Source of the DNA: Diphasiastrum complanatum
Lineage: Eukaryota > Streptophyta > Lycopodiopsida > Lycopodiales > Lycopodiaceae
Direction: 5' to 3'
DNA: 64,000 nucleotides
Assembly: GCA_029204225.1 (NCBI GenBank)
Contig: CM055112.1
Coordinates: 29,903,203 to 29,967,202 of the forward strand
The notes under the pieces are model-generated. The model was not told where the DNA came from and made no database searches. It saw nothing but the letters and a program-made list of their open reading frames with translations. Position numbers and translations under genes: made by a program. Shown here in pieces: positions 10,820 to 20,528 of this stretch (its first letter is position 1; every line of letters starts with the position of its first letter).

Positions 10820-10839
10820 TCCCTGGCAATGGCGCCAAA
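10820..10839 (-). other. Primer-binding site of the Ty3-type element
   Basis: On the minus strand this reads TTTGGCGCCATTGCCAGGGA. It closely matches the TGGCGCCGTTGCCGGGGA type of primer site that many plant Ty3/gypsy elements use to pair with a tRNA-Asp 3' end, with two differences. Its position just inside a TG-starting LTR edge agrees with this. Confidence 0.7.
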
Positions 10840-10842
10840 TTA

Positions 10843-11080
10843 TGTGGTGGCCTAGTCGTTATATATTTCCACAAAATCAATGAATTAAGTAGTATAAAAG
10901 GTTTGATCGTTCCCCAAGAGAGAGAATAATCTCATCTTCTGTATGATAAGTGTATGTATGATGGTAAACGGACTAGGATGTGTAATATTCACGGTGAATA
11001 CTACAACGACATATCTGGTTATCCAAAGATATTTGGGTTAAATGGCAGGTTGTTGGTACCCTTTGTGGCAAATTCCCACA
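10843..11080 (-). repeat. Truncated LTR of the Ty3-type element
   Basis: The segment begins TGTGGTGGCC next to the primer-binding site, so on the minus strand it ends in CA as an LTR should. The far end is not visible because copia A integrase sequence begins at about 11080. The boundary is approximate. Confidence 0.5.
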
Positions 11081-11957
11081 AGACGAGGAACTCGACGGCC
11101 TATATCCAGAACAGGATAGGCAGATTAGGTGTCTTTCATAGACACCACATGAACTATGGTGGGGTAGAAAGCCCAATCGTTAAACACATATTCGGATTTT
11201 TGGCTGTGCAACTTATGCACATATTCTTGATAAGCTTTAAAAGAAGCTTGATGAAAAAGTTGAATTAGGATATCTCGTCGAGTATGACAATCATTTGTTA
11301 TACTATAGGATCTACATGCCAAAAACAAATCTAGTGAAGATTGTCAGAGACGTCAAGTTTGATGAGACCAGAACAATGGCCGACAATGATTCTACTAGCT
11401 ATGAAGTCCTAGGAAAGCAGTACTATGACCTACCAACCATGATAGAGAGAGTAGAACCCAAACACTCAGATGAAGATGTTGGAACTCCATGTCAGCTGAG
11501 CGATGAATCAAACCAAGAAATGATCACAAGCCTGCCTGTAGATACAACTCCTGTAAATCGAGATGGTTCCGGATCTATACAAAGAGACAAAGGCAAGAAC
11601 ATTGCAGTATCTGAAGAATCTCCCAGGAGATCAACCAGAGAAAAGAGAGCACCAGCAAGATTTATGCCAGACAGCTCGCCTTCAACATCCGAAGAGTTTT
11701 GTGGATTCAATGGTGAACCACAAACATTTGAGGAAGCCATCGACAGTCCAGACAAGGACAAATGGATCCAAGCCATGAATGAAGAGATTGAATCCATGAA
11801 GAAGAATGAGATATGGACACTACAACCAGTGCCAGAAGATAGTGCAATACAAATGGGTTTACAAACTCAAGTATGGACTGAATGGAGATGTTTCAAGATA
11901 TAAGGCCAGACTTATAGCAAAGGAATTCTCTCAGAAGTATGACATTGACTACACTAA
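11081..11957 (+). pseudogene. Ty1/copia element A, part 1: integrase C terminus to RT start
   Basis: Plus-strand pieces read STAYIQNRIG, then ELWWGRKPN with HIRIFGCATYAHI, then VELGYLVEYDNHLLYYRIY and VRDVKFDE (integrase C terminus). A long linker follows with RRSTREKRAPARFM and EEAIDSPDKDKWIQAMNEE, then the RT start with KWVYKLKYG and YKARLIAKEFSQKYDIDYT. Frame changes occur near 11250 and 11850, and a TAA follows RKPNR. The reading frame stops abruptly at 11957, where the LTR of element B begins. It resumes at 15968 with KTFSPVVKHAF, so one RT gene has been split by an insertion. Confidence 0.88.
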
Positions 11958-12769
11958 TGTGAAAAAAGTACAAAAAGGATCAAGAGTGGATCCTAATCTG
12001 ATCCTCAAGATGGATTGGATGTTAGATTTACTTGATCTATCAATCTACTTGAGATTAAGATCAATCTAGATCAATTATAGACACAAAATCCTAACAAGAG
12101 CAATCATTAATGAAGGTAGGTGTACTTTCTGGTTTCACACATGTGAAACTCTGTCTGAGTACGAACTCCAACCTGAAAATCAAGTACACTATGATAGAAC
12201 CTCAAAACAATCAAAATGAATGTAGACAAATGGAGAGAATCACACAAAATTGCTTCCAAAATCAAGATTGATGTCTCACACTGATTATGGCCGAATATGC
12301 CTCTATATATACACTTTTTGGAGCTCGAGGTACTGATCATGCAGCAGATCTTGCACGTGTGAGGATGCCTTGTCATCATCATGCAATTTTGACACTTGGA
12401 TCAGACTTTTCATTTTGGGCATTTTTGGTCCAATTTTCTACTATATGGAGATCTTCTAGAAACAATAACTTGCCTACTTCAGCTATTTCCACACGTGTGA
12501 GCTGTCCTCTACACATGGGATATGACACCTATCAAAAGTATTTGGCTCATGCAATCAATAGATTGATGCCATGTGTCATATATCTAGAAAACTAGTTTTT
12601 GGCCATTTTAGCCACTAGAACTTGAATTAAATCATATTCACAAAAAATATGATTATGGTACATGACAAGTACACTAGTTTTACACGTGGGAACAGGCTCC
12701 ACACATGTGTGTTTATCCTATATACAAGATTTTTTGGCCTCTACTAAGCTTATTTTTGCAATTTTCACA
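11958..12769 (-). repeat. 3' LTR of element B (812 bp)
   Basis: The LTR is bounded by TG and CA. On its internal side lies the polypurine tract, seen as CTCCTC just right of 12769 and reading GAGGAG on the minus strand. A minus-strand TATA element (TATATATAGAGG) lies at 12301-12312. G-box palindromes CACACGTGTG lie at 12490-12499 and, in a weaker form, near 12353 and 12682. Small frames here repeat in the other LTR and are not genes. Confidence 0.88.
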
Positions 12770-13640
12770 CTCCTCAAAAATCTAGCTTGGTAAATCTAGC
12801 ATAGATCTATCTATAACTCCAAGAGCCAATCTTAACTTTACAAATGGATCTTTAGGCAATGCCTTGGTGAGTATATCAACAATGCAATCTGATGATGAAA
12901 CATTAATAAGCTTGATCTCTTTTGCTTGCACTTTCTCCCTCACGAAATGATGTGCAATCTCGATGTGCTTTGTTCGAGCATGGAAGACTGGATTGTTTGC
13001 AAGTTGTTGAGTTGCTTGATTGTCACAATATATGCATGGAATGTCTTCATCCTTGATCACATTTAGCTCCTCCAAAAGCCTCTTAAGCCAAAGAACCTCC
13101 TTTGTTGTTGTTGTCATAGCTTTATACTCGAAATTTGTTGATGAAAGATAGATGGTATCTTGCTTTTTGGAAAGCCAAGATATAGGCTCCTCCACATAAG
13201 AATGTAGCAAATGCACTTATGGATCTTCTATCCATCTTGTCACTTGCAAAACTTGAGTCCAAATATGCTTTTAAACAAATATTAGTCCTTTCATAAACTA
13301 TGCCAAAGTCTTTTGTAGCCGAGATGTACCTTAACCCCCTTTTTGCTCCTTTCCAATGACATATTAATGGACTTTGCATGTATTGACTCAATTTGCCAGA
13401 ACAGAAACTAAGATCTGGTCTAGTGATGGTTAAGTATATCAAGGAACCAATAAGCATTATATAGGTAGTGATGTCCTCAAAGGATGCTTTATCACTTTCC
13501 TTAGAAACTTTTACACTAGTTCCATGGGAGTTTCAACTCCTTTACAATCAATCATGCCAAATTTTGCTAAGATTGATCTAGCATACCTAGATTGACATAT
13601 GAAAATAAAATCATTACTTCTAGTGACTTCTATTCCAAGT
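12770..13640 (-). pseudogene. Element B RNase H domain
   Basis: Two overlapping minus-strand frames (13122-13457 and 12782-13216) give GSLIYLTITRPDLSFCSGKL, DSSFASDKMDRRS, ISWLSKKQDTIYLSS, EVLWLKRLLEEL, FHARTKHIEIAHHFVREKV and ECxVDILTKALP-like ends. This is the connection domain and RNase H of copia. A shift between the frames near 13190 and a break near 13480 toward RT disable it. The C terminus, ending LDLPS, lies just before the polypurine tract. Confidence 0.88.
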
Positions 13641-15360
13641 ATTACTTTAAGAAGTCCAGATCTACCATTCTAAATTCACTAGACAAGGAAACCTTTACAT
13701 TTTTGATGCCATCTAGATCATTTCCTGAGAGTATAATGTCATCAACATATAAAACTAAGATAATGATCTTCCCATCATTACATTTGTAGTACAATGATGG
13801 TTCATAAGAACTTACAACAAATCCAATGGAAATAAGATAGGAAAGCAACCTAGAGTACCATGCTCTTGGTGCTTGTTTGAGTCCATAAAGACTCTTCTTC
13901 AAGAAACACACCTTGTCTTCTTCTCCATCTTTGATGAAGCCCTCGGGTTGGCACATGTAGATTTCCTCTTCGAAGAATCCATTCAAGAAAGCATTTGTCA
14001 CATCAAGTTGTAAGAGCTCCCATTTGAAAGAAGTTGCAAGACATATGATTAATCTAATGGTCACAATCTTTGCAACAAGTGCAAAGGTTTCATCATAATC
14101 TATGCCTTTGACTTGCAAAAAACCTTTTGCTACAAGTCTAGATTTATACTTATGAATGGAACCATCTTGATTATATTTCAATATGTATATCCATTTACAA
14201 GTAAGAGGCTTCTTTTCATAAGATAAATCAACAAGCTTCCAAATTTGATTTTCCATTAATGCATCAAACTCTACTTGCATAGCTTTCCTCCAATATTGAG
14301 ACTTATTTGCTTCCTCAAAACTAGTTGGTTCTTCAAGCATAGTAGTCAAGAAAGTATAAGAGTTGAGTAGTTGAGAATCTTCCCTTTTCTTCCCTTTGTC
14401 ACTATAAGTGAGCCTTAATGGCTCAATCCTTGTCCTTGTTGATCTCCTTGGCACCCTTGGACTTTGAGTAGGTTCCACTTGGTCTTCATCTTCATGAAGC
14501 TCCTCCTCGGCCATAGCATGATCCTTGACAAGTTGAGTGTTGATGGAAGTCACCTCTCCTTTGGCTTGGAGAGATTCATCAGAAAGCACATCTCTACTTG
14601 CAACAACTTTCTTGATAATAGGATCAAATATCCTATAAGCTTTCTTACTTTCACTATAACCAACAAAGATGCCTTTAAAATAAGTGGCATCTTCCTTTTT
14701 CCTTGTTTCTAAAGGAATATGTACATAACAAGTACATCCAAAAACTTTCAAATCACTTAGACTTGGCTTTTTGCCAAACAATACTTCATAAGGTGTAAGT
14801 CCTTAAATGGCACTATTAGTCATTCTATTACAAAGAAAGTTTGCACGTAAAATAGCTTCTCCCCAAAATGAAATAGGAAGAGATGCATCTAATCTCATAG
14901 CTTTCGCACACTCACATAGTGTCCTATTCTTTCTCTCAGCTACTCCATTTTGTTGTGGAGTATGTGTACAAGTAAACTCTCTCCTAATGCCATTAGTTTC
15001 ACAAAATTCTTTCATCCTATTGGAGATGTACTCCCCTCCATTATCACTTCTTAATACTTTCAAGCTAGTATTAAGTTGTTTTTCCACAAGAGTTTTGAAC
15101 TTTACAAAGGACTCAAAAACTTCACTTTTCTTAGACAAGAGATAAACCCAAGAGTATCTTGATTTATCATCAATAAAAGTGACATACATAAGAGCTCCAC
15201 CATTTGATTCATGTGAAAATGAATGAACATCCGAGTGTATAAGGTCAAGAGGAGAGTTAGATCTTATCAAAGATCTCTTGAAAGGAAGCTTATGAGATTT
15301 GGAGAGTCCACAAGCTTCACAAAGCTTGCCACACTTGGATATGTTTTTGGGAATTCCACT
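13641..15360 (-). pseudogene. Element B integrase and reverse transcriptase
   Basis: The frame at 14803-15399 has CEACGLSKSHKLPF, HSDVHSF, VLRSDNGGEYIS and NGVAERKNRTL (integrase D,D35E). The frame at 13642-14781 continues with the LKVFGCTCYVHIPLETR integrase end, RRSTRTRIEP, the RT entry KSRLVAKGFLQ, QLDVTNAFLNGF and the catalytic YVDDIILSG. The two frames are separated by one stop (TAA at about 14803). Just upstream of the zinc-binding region of integrase the sequence changes directly to LTR at about 15360, so protease and gag are gone. Confidence 0.9.
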
Positions 15361-15967
15361 TGCTCTGAGTACGGAATCCAACCTAAAAATCAAGTACACT
15401 ATGATAGAACCTCAAAACAATCAAAACAAATGTAGACAAATGGAGAGAATCACACAAAATTGCTTCCAAAATCAAGATTGATGTCTCACACTGATTATGG
15501 CCAAATATGCCTCTATATATACACTTCTTGGAGCTCGAGGTACTGATCATGCAGCAGATCTCACACGTGTGAGGATGCCTTGTCATCATCATGCAATTTT
15601 GACACTTGGATCAAACTTTCCATTTTGGGCATTTTTGGTCCAATTTCCTACTATATGAAGATCTTCATGGAAATCTTCAGCTATTTCCACACGTGTGAGC
15701 TATCCTCTACACATGGGATATGACACCTATCAAAAGTATTTGGCTCATGCAATCAATAGATTGATGCCATGTGTCATATATCTAGAAAACTAGTTTTTGG
15801 CCATTTTAGCCACTAGAACTTGAATTAAATCATATGTACAACAAATATGATTATGGTACATGACAAGTACACTAGTTTCACACATGGGAACAGGCTCCAC
15901 ACATGTGTGTTTATCCTATATACAAGATTTTTTGGCCTCTACCAAGCTTATTTTTGCATTTTTCACA
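15361..15967 (-). repeat. Truncated 5' LTR of element B (607 bp)
   Basis: Matches 12153-12769 with scattered substitutions and one indel of about 20 bp (a segment near 12455-12475 is missing). The first roughly 195 bp of the LTR are absent at the deletion junction. It keeps the TATA element (about 15514) and two CACACGTGTG palindromes (15562-15571 and 15688-15697). Confidence 0.88.
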
Positions 15968-17384
15968 CTAAGACCTTCTCTCCAGTGGTGAAACATGCAT
16001 TCTTACGCCTACTATTTGCATATGACCTCAGGATTCACATCGTCAATGAGAAGACAACATTCCTACATGTCGAGCTAGACAAAGAAGTCTACATGGATCA
16101 ACCTCTAGGTTATATCTTCGACTCACTTCCTAGTTGTGCATGCCGAATGCACGAAGTATCTATGTTCTGAAGCAATCTGCACGACAATGGTATAAGAAGA
16201 AAAATCATGCCTTGAGATCCTTGGGATTCGAGCCATTGATGGCTGATTCCAATGTTTATGTAAAGATCACAAATGGGGTTCAGATGACAGATTGCAAAGA
16301 GGCAAATACCCCAATGCTTGTAGAAATAATCTTGACAAACGAAGATTGTTCGAGGACTGAAGAAGAGAAAGACATCATGCAGCACACGTCCTACAGGAGG
16401 CTGATTGGATCTTTGATGTATCTAGCAGGCACCACATGCCTCGACATAGCTTATGTTGTGTTCAGAATGAGCCAATTCAGCACGAATCTAGGCTTAGCAC
16501 ACTGGAAGATCACAAAGGAAATCTTACAGTACCTTTAGCAGACGAAGGATTATGGGTTGTGTTATTATCATGATGCAAGGTCCCAAATGCACTCCTACAG
16601 CAATGCAAGTTGGGCATCATTCAAAGATGACTATAAAAGTGTCTCAGGAGGATGCACCATTGCAGCAAGCATAGCAATTCTTTGGGTCAACAAGAAACAG
16701 ATCATCATAGCTCAATCATCCTGCGAAGCAGCATACGTTGCAGCTGTGAAGATGGCCAACGAAATCATATGGCTCAAACAGTTCCTCAATGGACTAGGTG
16801 AGAGCATCAGAGAGCCTCTAATCTTGCAAATGGACAATACCTCTGCAATACACCTAACTAAGGATCTTGTGTTTCAGTCAAGGACGAAACACATTGCAAT
16901 CAAGTACCATTTGACAAGGGACCTAGTCACCAAAAATGAATTGAAGACCAGCTTCATTGGAATGAAGCAAATGGTGGAAGACATTTTCACCAAGGCCTTA
17001 GACAAAGGTTTGTTTGAGAGGCAGAGGAAGAGTCTGGGAGCCATAAAGCTACCATGCTTTGAGAGGGAGTTGAAAAAACAATTTGTTTCAAGCCACAAAG
17101 CTTTGCTAGCTATAGCTCTCAAGTCCGCAAAAATGCAAGGGAGCTACCAAGACACAAAGACCAAAGCTTCGAGGAGTGAAGACCTGAGGATGATGGTCAA
17201 ATGTTCATTGACTGAAGGATACTCGAATGCGAAGAAGAAATGTTTGAAGACCCAGAAAAGCTCAATGGTGAGGAAGAAAGATGAAGAAGACACTAAGACC
17301 GAAAGGCAGAGATCTTCACATTTCAAAGTACAAGGAGGACGTCATCCTCCACGGACAATCTCGATACCATTAGGACATTCTTAA
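15968..17384 (+). pseudogene. Ty1/copia element A, part 2: RT remainder and RNase H
   Basis: The RT resumes with KTFSPVVKHAFLRLL and EVYMDQPLGY. After a shift near 16130 it gives SIYVLKQSARQWYKK and SNVYVKITNG, which runs directly into MTDCKEANTPM. The part holding the YVDD active site has been deleted. Next come YRRLIGSLMYLAGTT and, after a TAG, RNase H with SNASWASFKDD, ILWVNKKQIIIAQSS, EIIWLKQFL, FQSRTKHIAIKYH and VEDIFTKALD. An unusually long tail of about 100 residues, basic and Ser-rich, continues to the stop at 17382. RT activity is impossible without YVDD. Confidence 0.88.
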
Positions 17385-17845
17385 TCGGCCATTCTTGTAA
17401 TCTCAGATCGGATTAAACCTTCTTCTCTCTATCTATATGTATAGATCAAACATAAGAGAATAGGTTGAACATCACATAGATGTCTTGAACATCCTTTGAT
17501 TGAACATCAATTTGGTTGAATGCCAATTTGAGCTAAGCACAATGTTGCTAGCTGATGTCCAGAAGTCCGCAAGTAAGCGAGACAATTATATATAGTTCAT
17601 GAGAGTTAGTGCCTCTCGCGCCGACACATTGTGTGGATTTGTCACGAGAACGCTCAAGAAATTCACTGTCAATACAATAGATGTTATGCAGATGATTTTC
17701 TTATCTTAAATATTGTTGAATACCTTATTCTCGGATTGATATATGCTCATTGTCAACTGTTTACTATTTCTTCCACACACTGGTTTCATCTTGTTGAATG
17801 CTAAAACAAATTACAACCCCTACCTTCATCAGTGGTACCAGAACA
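17385..17845 (+). repeat. Possible LTR of element A followed by a primer-site-like sequence
   Basis: After the RNase H tail comes about 450 bp of noncoding sequence ending TTCATCA. The sequence TGGTACCAGAAC at about 17834-17845 resembles the initiator-Met primer site TGGTATCAGAGC with two differences. A 3' LTR should not be followed by a primer site, so this may be an LTR shared by two tandem copies. The LTR start was not located. Confidence 0.35.
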
Positions 17846-18681
17846 TTTGAGATGGGACATCTACAACTCTCACCACTTTTGGAAAATTGACTTCCTCAGC
17901 ACTTGTTTCATATCTTGGTGGCACTAAGATCTTTTGTTTATAGCACATTAAGTCTACATGTGGATTGGACAACACATGTGCCAAATGCCTCTAGCTATTC
18001 GTGGCTTCCACATTGGACAATCCAAGCATGGATGGTTAACTATCCATTGTTCACACCAAAGATCGAATGTTGATGGATCACCTCGATGTGGACATTCGGC
18101 CCGACAATGTCTCCCTCCACATCCAAAGCATCATACCATGTGCAGGATACCATCTCCTCTAAGTTGATGTACATACACAGGTAATGGACATCCCTTAGGA
18201 TTCTCCACAACATAAACCAGTAGGCTATTATGGTCTTCCAGTGAGTTCGGTGACATGCAAGATGATATGACCAATACTTCCACTTGCCCACTTTACGTTG
18301 AAGAAACTCATGAATTAGATGGATCAATTTGACATCCATCCATCTGGTGAGCTCCTTGTCGACTGATTCTGTTTTTGACCTTTGAACCGTTGGATCTTGC
18401 TGTCGAACTTGTTGCTCTGCATTTTGTCTTTGTAAGAAGCACGGATTCTTGATTGGAAATCTTGTACTTGGATGATCCTCAAATAAGTATGTACATTGGT
18501 CCTTCTCAAGAAACTTTTTCTTGCGATTGAGTGCCAGTTGAAACTTGAAGTTCTAGGTTCATGGTCACTTGTTACACCTGATCTACTAGACTCTGTCACA
18601 CTCTCAGATGATTCATAGCCTTCCTCGTCTGCTTGTGAACCTTCACAGTTTCTTGATTTTTAATCTAGAAGTATCATAATT
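17846..18681 (-). other. Unassigned segment with a broken minus-strand frame
   Basis: Two overlapping minus-strand frames (about 18324-18660 and 18040-18339) appear to form one frame-shifted reading frame. The first part is Ser/Glu-rich (EGYESSESVTESSRSG) and then basic. The second is aromatic, with FLQRKVGKWKYWSYHLACHRTHW and WFMLWRILRDVHYL, and ends VNNG. I do not recognise this protein. It could be a fragment of a host gene or of another transposon. No start, promoter or flanking terminal repeats are evident. Confidence 0.3.
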
Positions 18682-19551
18682 TCCAAGGCTAGATTTGAGA
18701 AGAAGTGTGAAAAATTGCCTATATTGGCAAATTTAGCCATGTAGTATAATGTAGATTTTGTATGTAAGTGGGTCCCACACATGTGAGGCCAAGATAAAAT
18801 GTGGGAAACCACTCCTAATGTAGGTTAGGTCAAGTCAAGAGAGTTGGTCATGTCTATTTGGTAGTGATCCCTACATTATAGGACCTACACCTAGATTCAT
18901 GACGAGATTTTTACCAACTAGCCACCTACTTGGCATGACTTTAGGAAATAGAGTAGGGTTTCATTTTAGGAAAAAAGAGCTAAGTTAACTTCCTTATTAC
19001 ATGTTGTAAATTCACCTAACTTTACAAAGGAAGTCACTTTTGCTATGTATTCCATCTCTCCATAGTGAGAAAATAGATTATTTTTGGAGCTCATTGGCAA
19101 TCTCGAGCTGGTTCACTATGTACATTGAGTTTTTGTGATCCGACTAAAACCAAGTTGATTTTTTACTTCATTATCAGTATACAAGCCATACACAGGCTGT
19201 GGTTCACGGGTGTGCGCTTGGATTTTAGTTTATGATCAATGATTTGATTGTCATTGCTTGTTGTTTGTCAAATTGCCAATCTAGATCAAGATCTTTGTGA
19301 CTGGTTAGATTGTTAAGCAAGCAACCAATCACTCTTGTGGATATTTCTAAGATCCATTTATGGTCCTAAAGTACAATACTTTCACAATCAATGCTATTTG
19401 ATTGTTCTTGCATGTGGATTGTTGAATTGCCAATCTAGATCGATTTTTTGTGTCTAGCTTTTCTGATAGATTGTTTAGCAAGCATCCAATCACTCTTGTG
19501 GATCTTTTGTAGATCCATTTATGCTCCAAAAGTACAGTACTTTCACACTAA
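18682..19551 (+). repeat. Diverged copia LTR preceded by polypurine tract
   Basis: The bases before 18704 (GGCTAGATTTGAGAAGAAG) resemble the 3' internal end and polypurine tract of element B. The LTR starts TGTGAAAAATTG at 18704 and ends AGTACAGTACTTTCACA at 19551, matching the terminal inverted repeats of the B LTR (TGTGAAAA...TTTCACA). The interior is diverged but has the same CACATGTG-like and GTGGG words. It is therefore the 3' end of a B-related element on the plus strand; nothing recognisable of its pol remains. Confidence 0.65.
19235..19551 (+). repeat. Tandem duplication of about 155 bp at the LTR end
   Basis: Two consecutive copies (about 19235-19386 and 19387-19551) share ATTTGATTGTNNTTGC, AATTGCCAATCTAGATC, CCAATCACTCTTGTGGAT and AGTACANTACTTTCACA. 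The LTR terminus has thus been duplicated in tandem, giving two potential LTR ends. Confidence 0.75.
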
Positions 19552-20508
19552 CCTTGAGCTCTTTGGAGAGTGTCATATTTTGTCAAGATGCAAAAAATGG
19601 AAGTGATGCGTCTCATTCTATCACTCTCATCCTATTGGATTACATTTTGAGGTTTATAATGAGAGTTTCAATCACATTCTAAGATTCAATTACGAAATCT
19701 TGTTGTAGGAACCTGAGAGGAAATATTTGTTTTCTCTCTATAAAATTTCCTTGTATTCTCACAAGCAGTTGAGGCTAATGAAAATACGTAGTTTTTTAAC
19801 TTATGTACTTGTTTCTTGCTTGATATTGATGAGTGATCTCTATTTGTGTACAAGAGCAATTGCCAAGATCTAAAGCTATGGCTCTCCAAAATCTGAGTTT
19901 GATCATTACAGTTTTGGTAGTGTGCAATCTCTCATTCTTGTTGATCACTTGTGTTGCACCAAAATAGTAGGACATAGTTAAAATTTAATAATTATATTGT
20001 TGAACTAGAATTTATAAATGTATGAGAAATTTTTCATAAACTGAGAACTCCTGTATGAAAGCTTTGTTAGCCTTTACTAGATTTACCACAACCATAATCA
20101 TTGTTTCTCCAATATTAGTTGCTAACTTTGTTATGTTTTCAACTTGAAGTACAAAAGAAAAATATATCCTGTTTTCACGATCATCCAATATATCAAAGAC
20201 TTTCATTTTCAAACTTATGTGAACAAATTTGTTTTCCTATCAATGTAGTCAATCATATTTCTTATTCTTGTCCTTGTAGATTTAGGTTACAATATAAGTT
20301 TTTATCAATTATATAGATATAATGTTGGCAAAAACATCAAATAGAATCCTCACAATACGAATGGGTCTATTATTTCTCACAATGTCCATTTCACCCATTT
20401 TTGTCATAAATTTTTTCTTAAATTATTCACCTTTTGTAACCATGACTTTTGAATCATCCATGCAACCATATATACATATTGTAACATACATACACGCGTG
20501 CACACATG

Positions 20509-20528
20509 CACACACACACACACACACA
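20509..20528. repeat. CA microsatellite
   Basis: A run of CA of about 20 bases, preceded by imperfect CACGCGTGCACACATG repeats. Confidence 0.85.

Larger units (their letters stand above)
11958..15967 (-). mobile_element. Ty1/copia element B, nested in element A, internally deleted
   Basis: The element starts TGTGAAAAA and ends TTTTTCACA, with terminal inverted repeats and CTAA on both flanks (11954-11957 and 15968-15971). From right to left it carries a truncated 5' LTR, integrase, RT, RNase H, a polypurine tract and a full 3' LTR. Gag, protease, primer-binding site and about 195 bp of the 5' LTR are missing at a single junction near 15360. It lies in the reverse orientation within the RT gene of A. 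Confidence 0.88.

Noticed and set aside
12107-15592. Two nearly identical minus-strand frames starting MMMTRHPHTC (12107-12382 and 15383-15592)
   Set aside because: They are the same stretch of the two B LTRs; repetition comes from the LTR pair, not from a gene.
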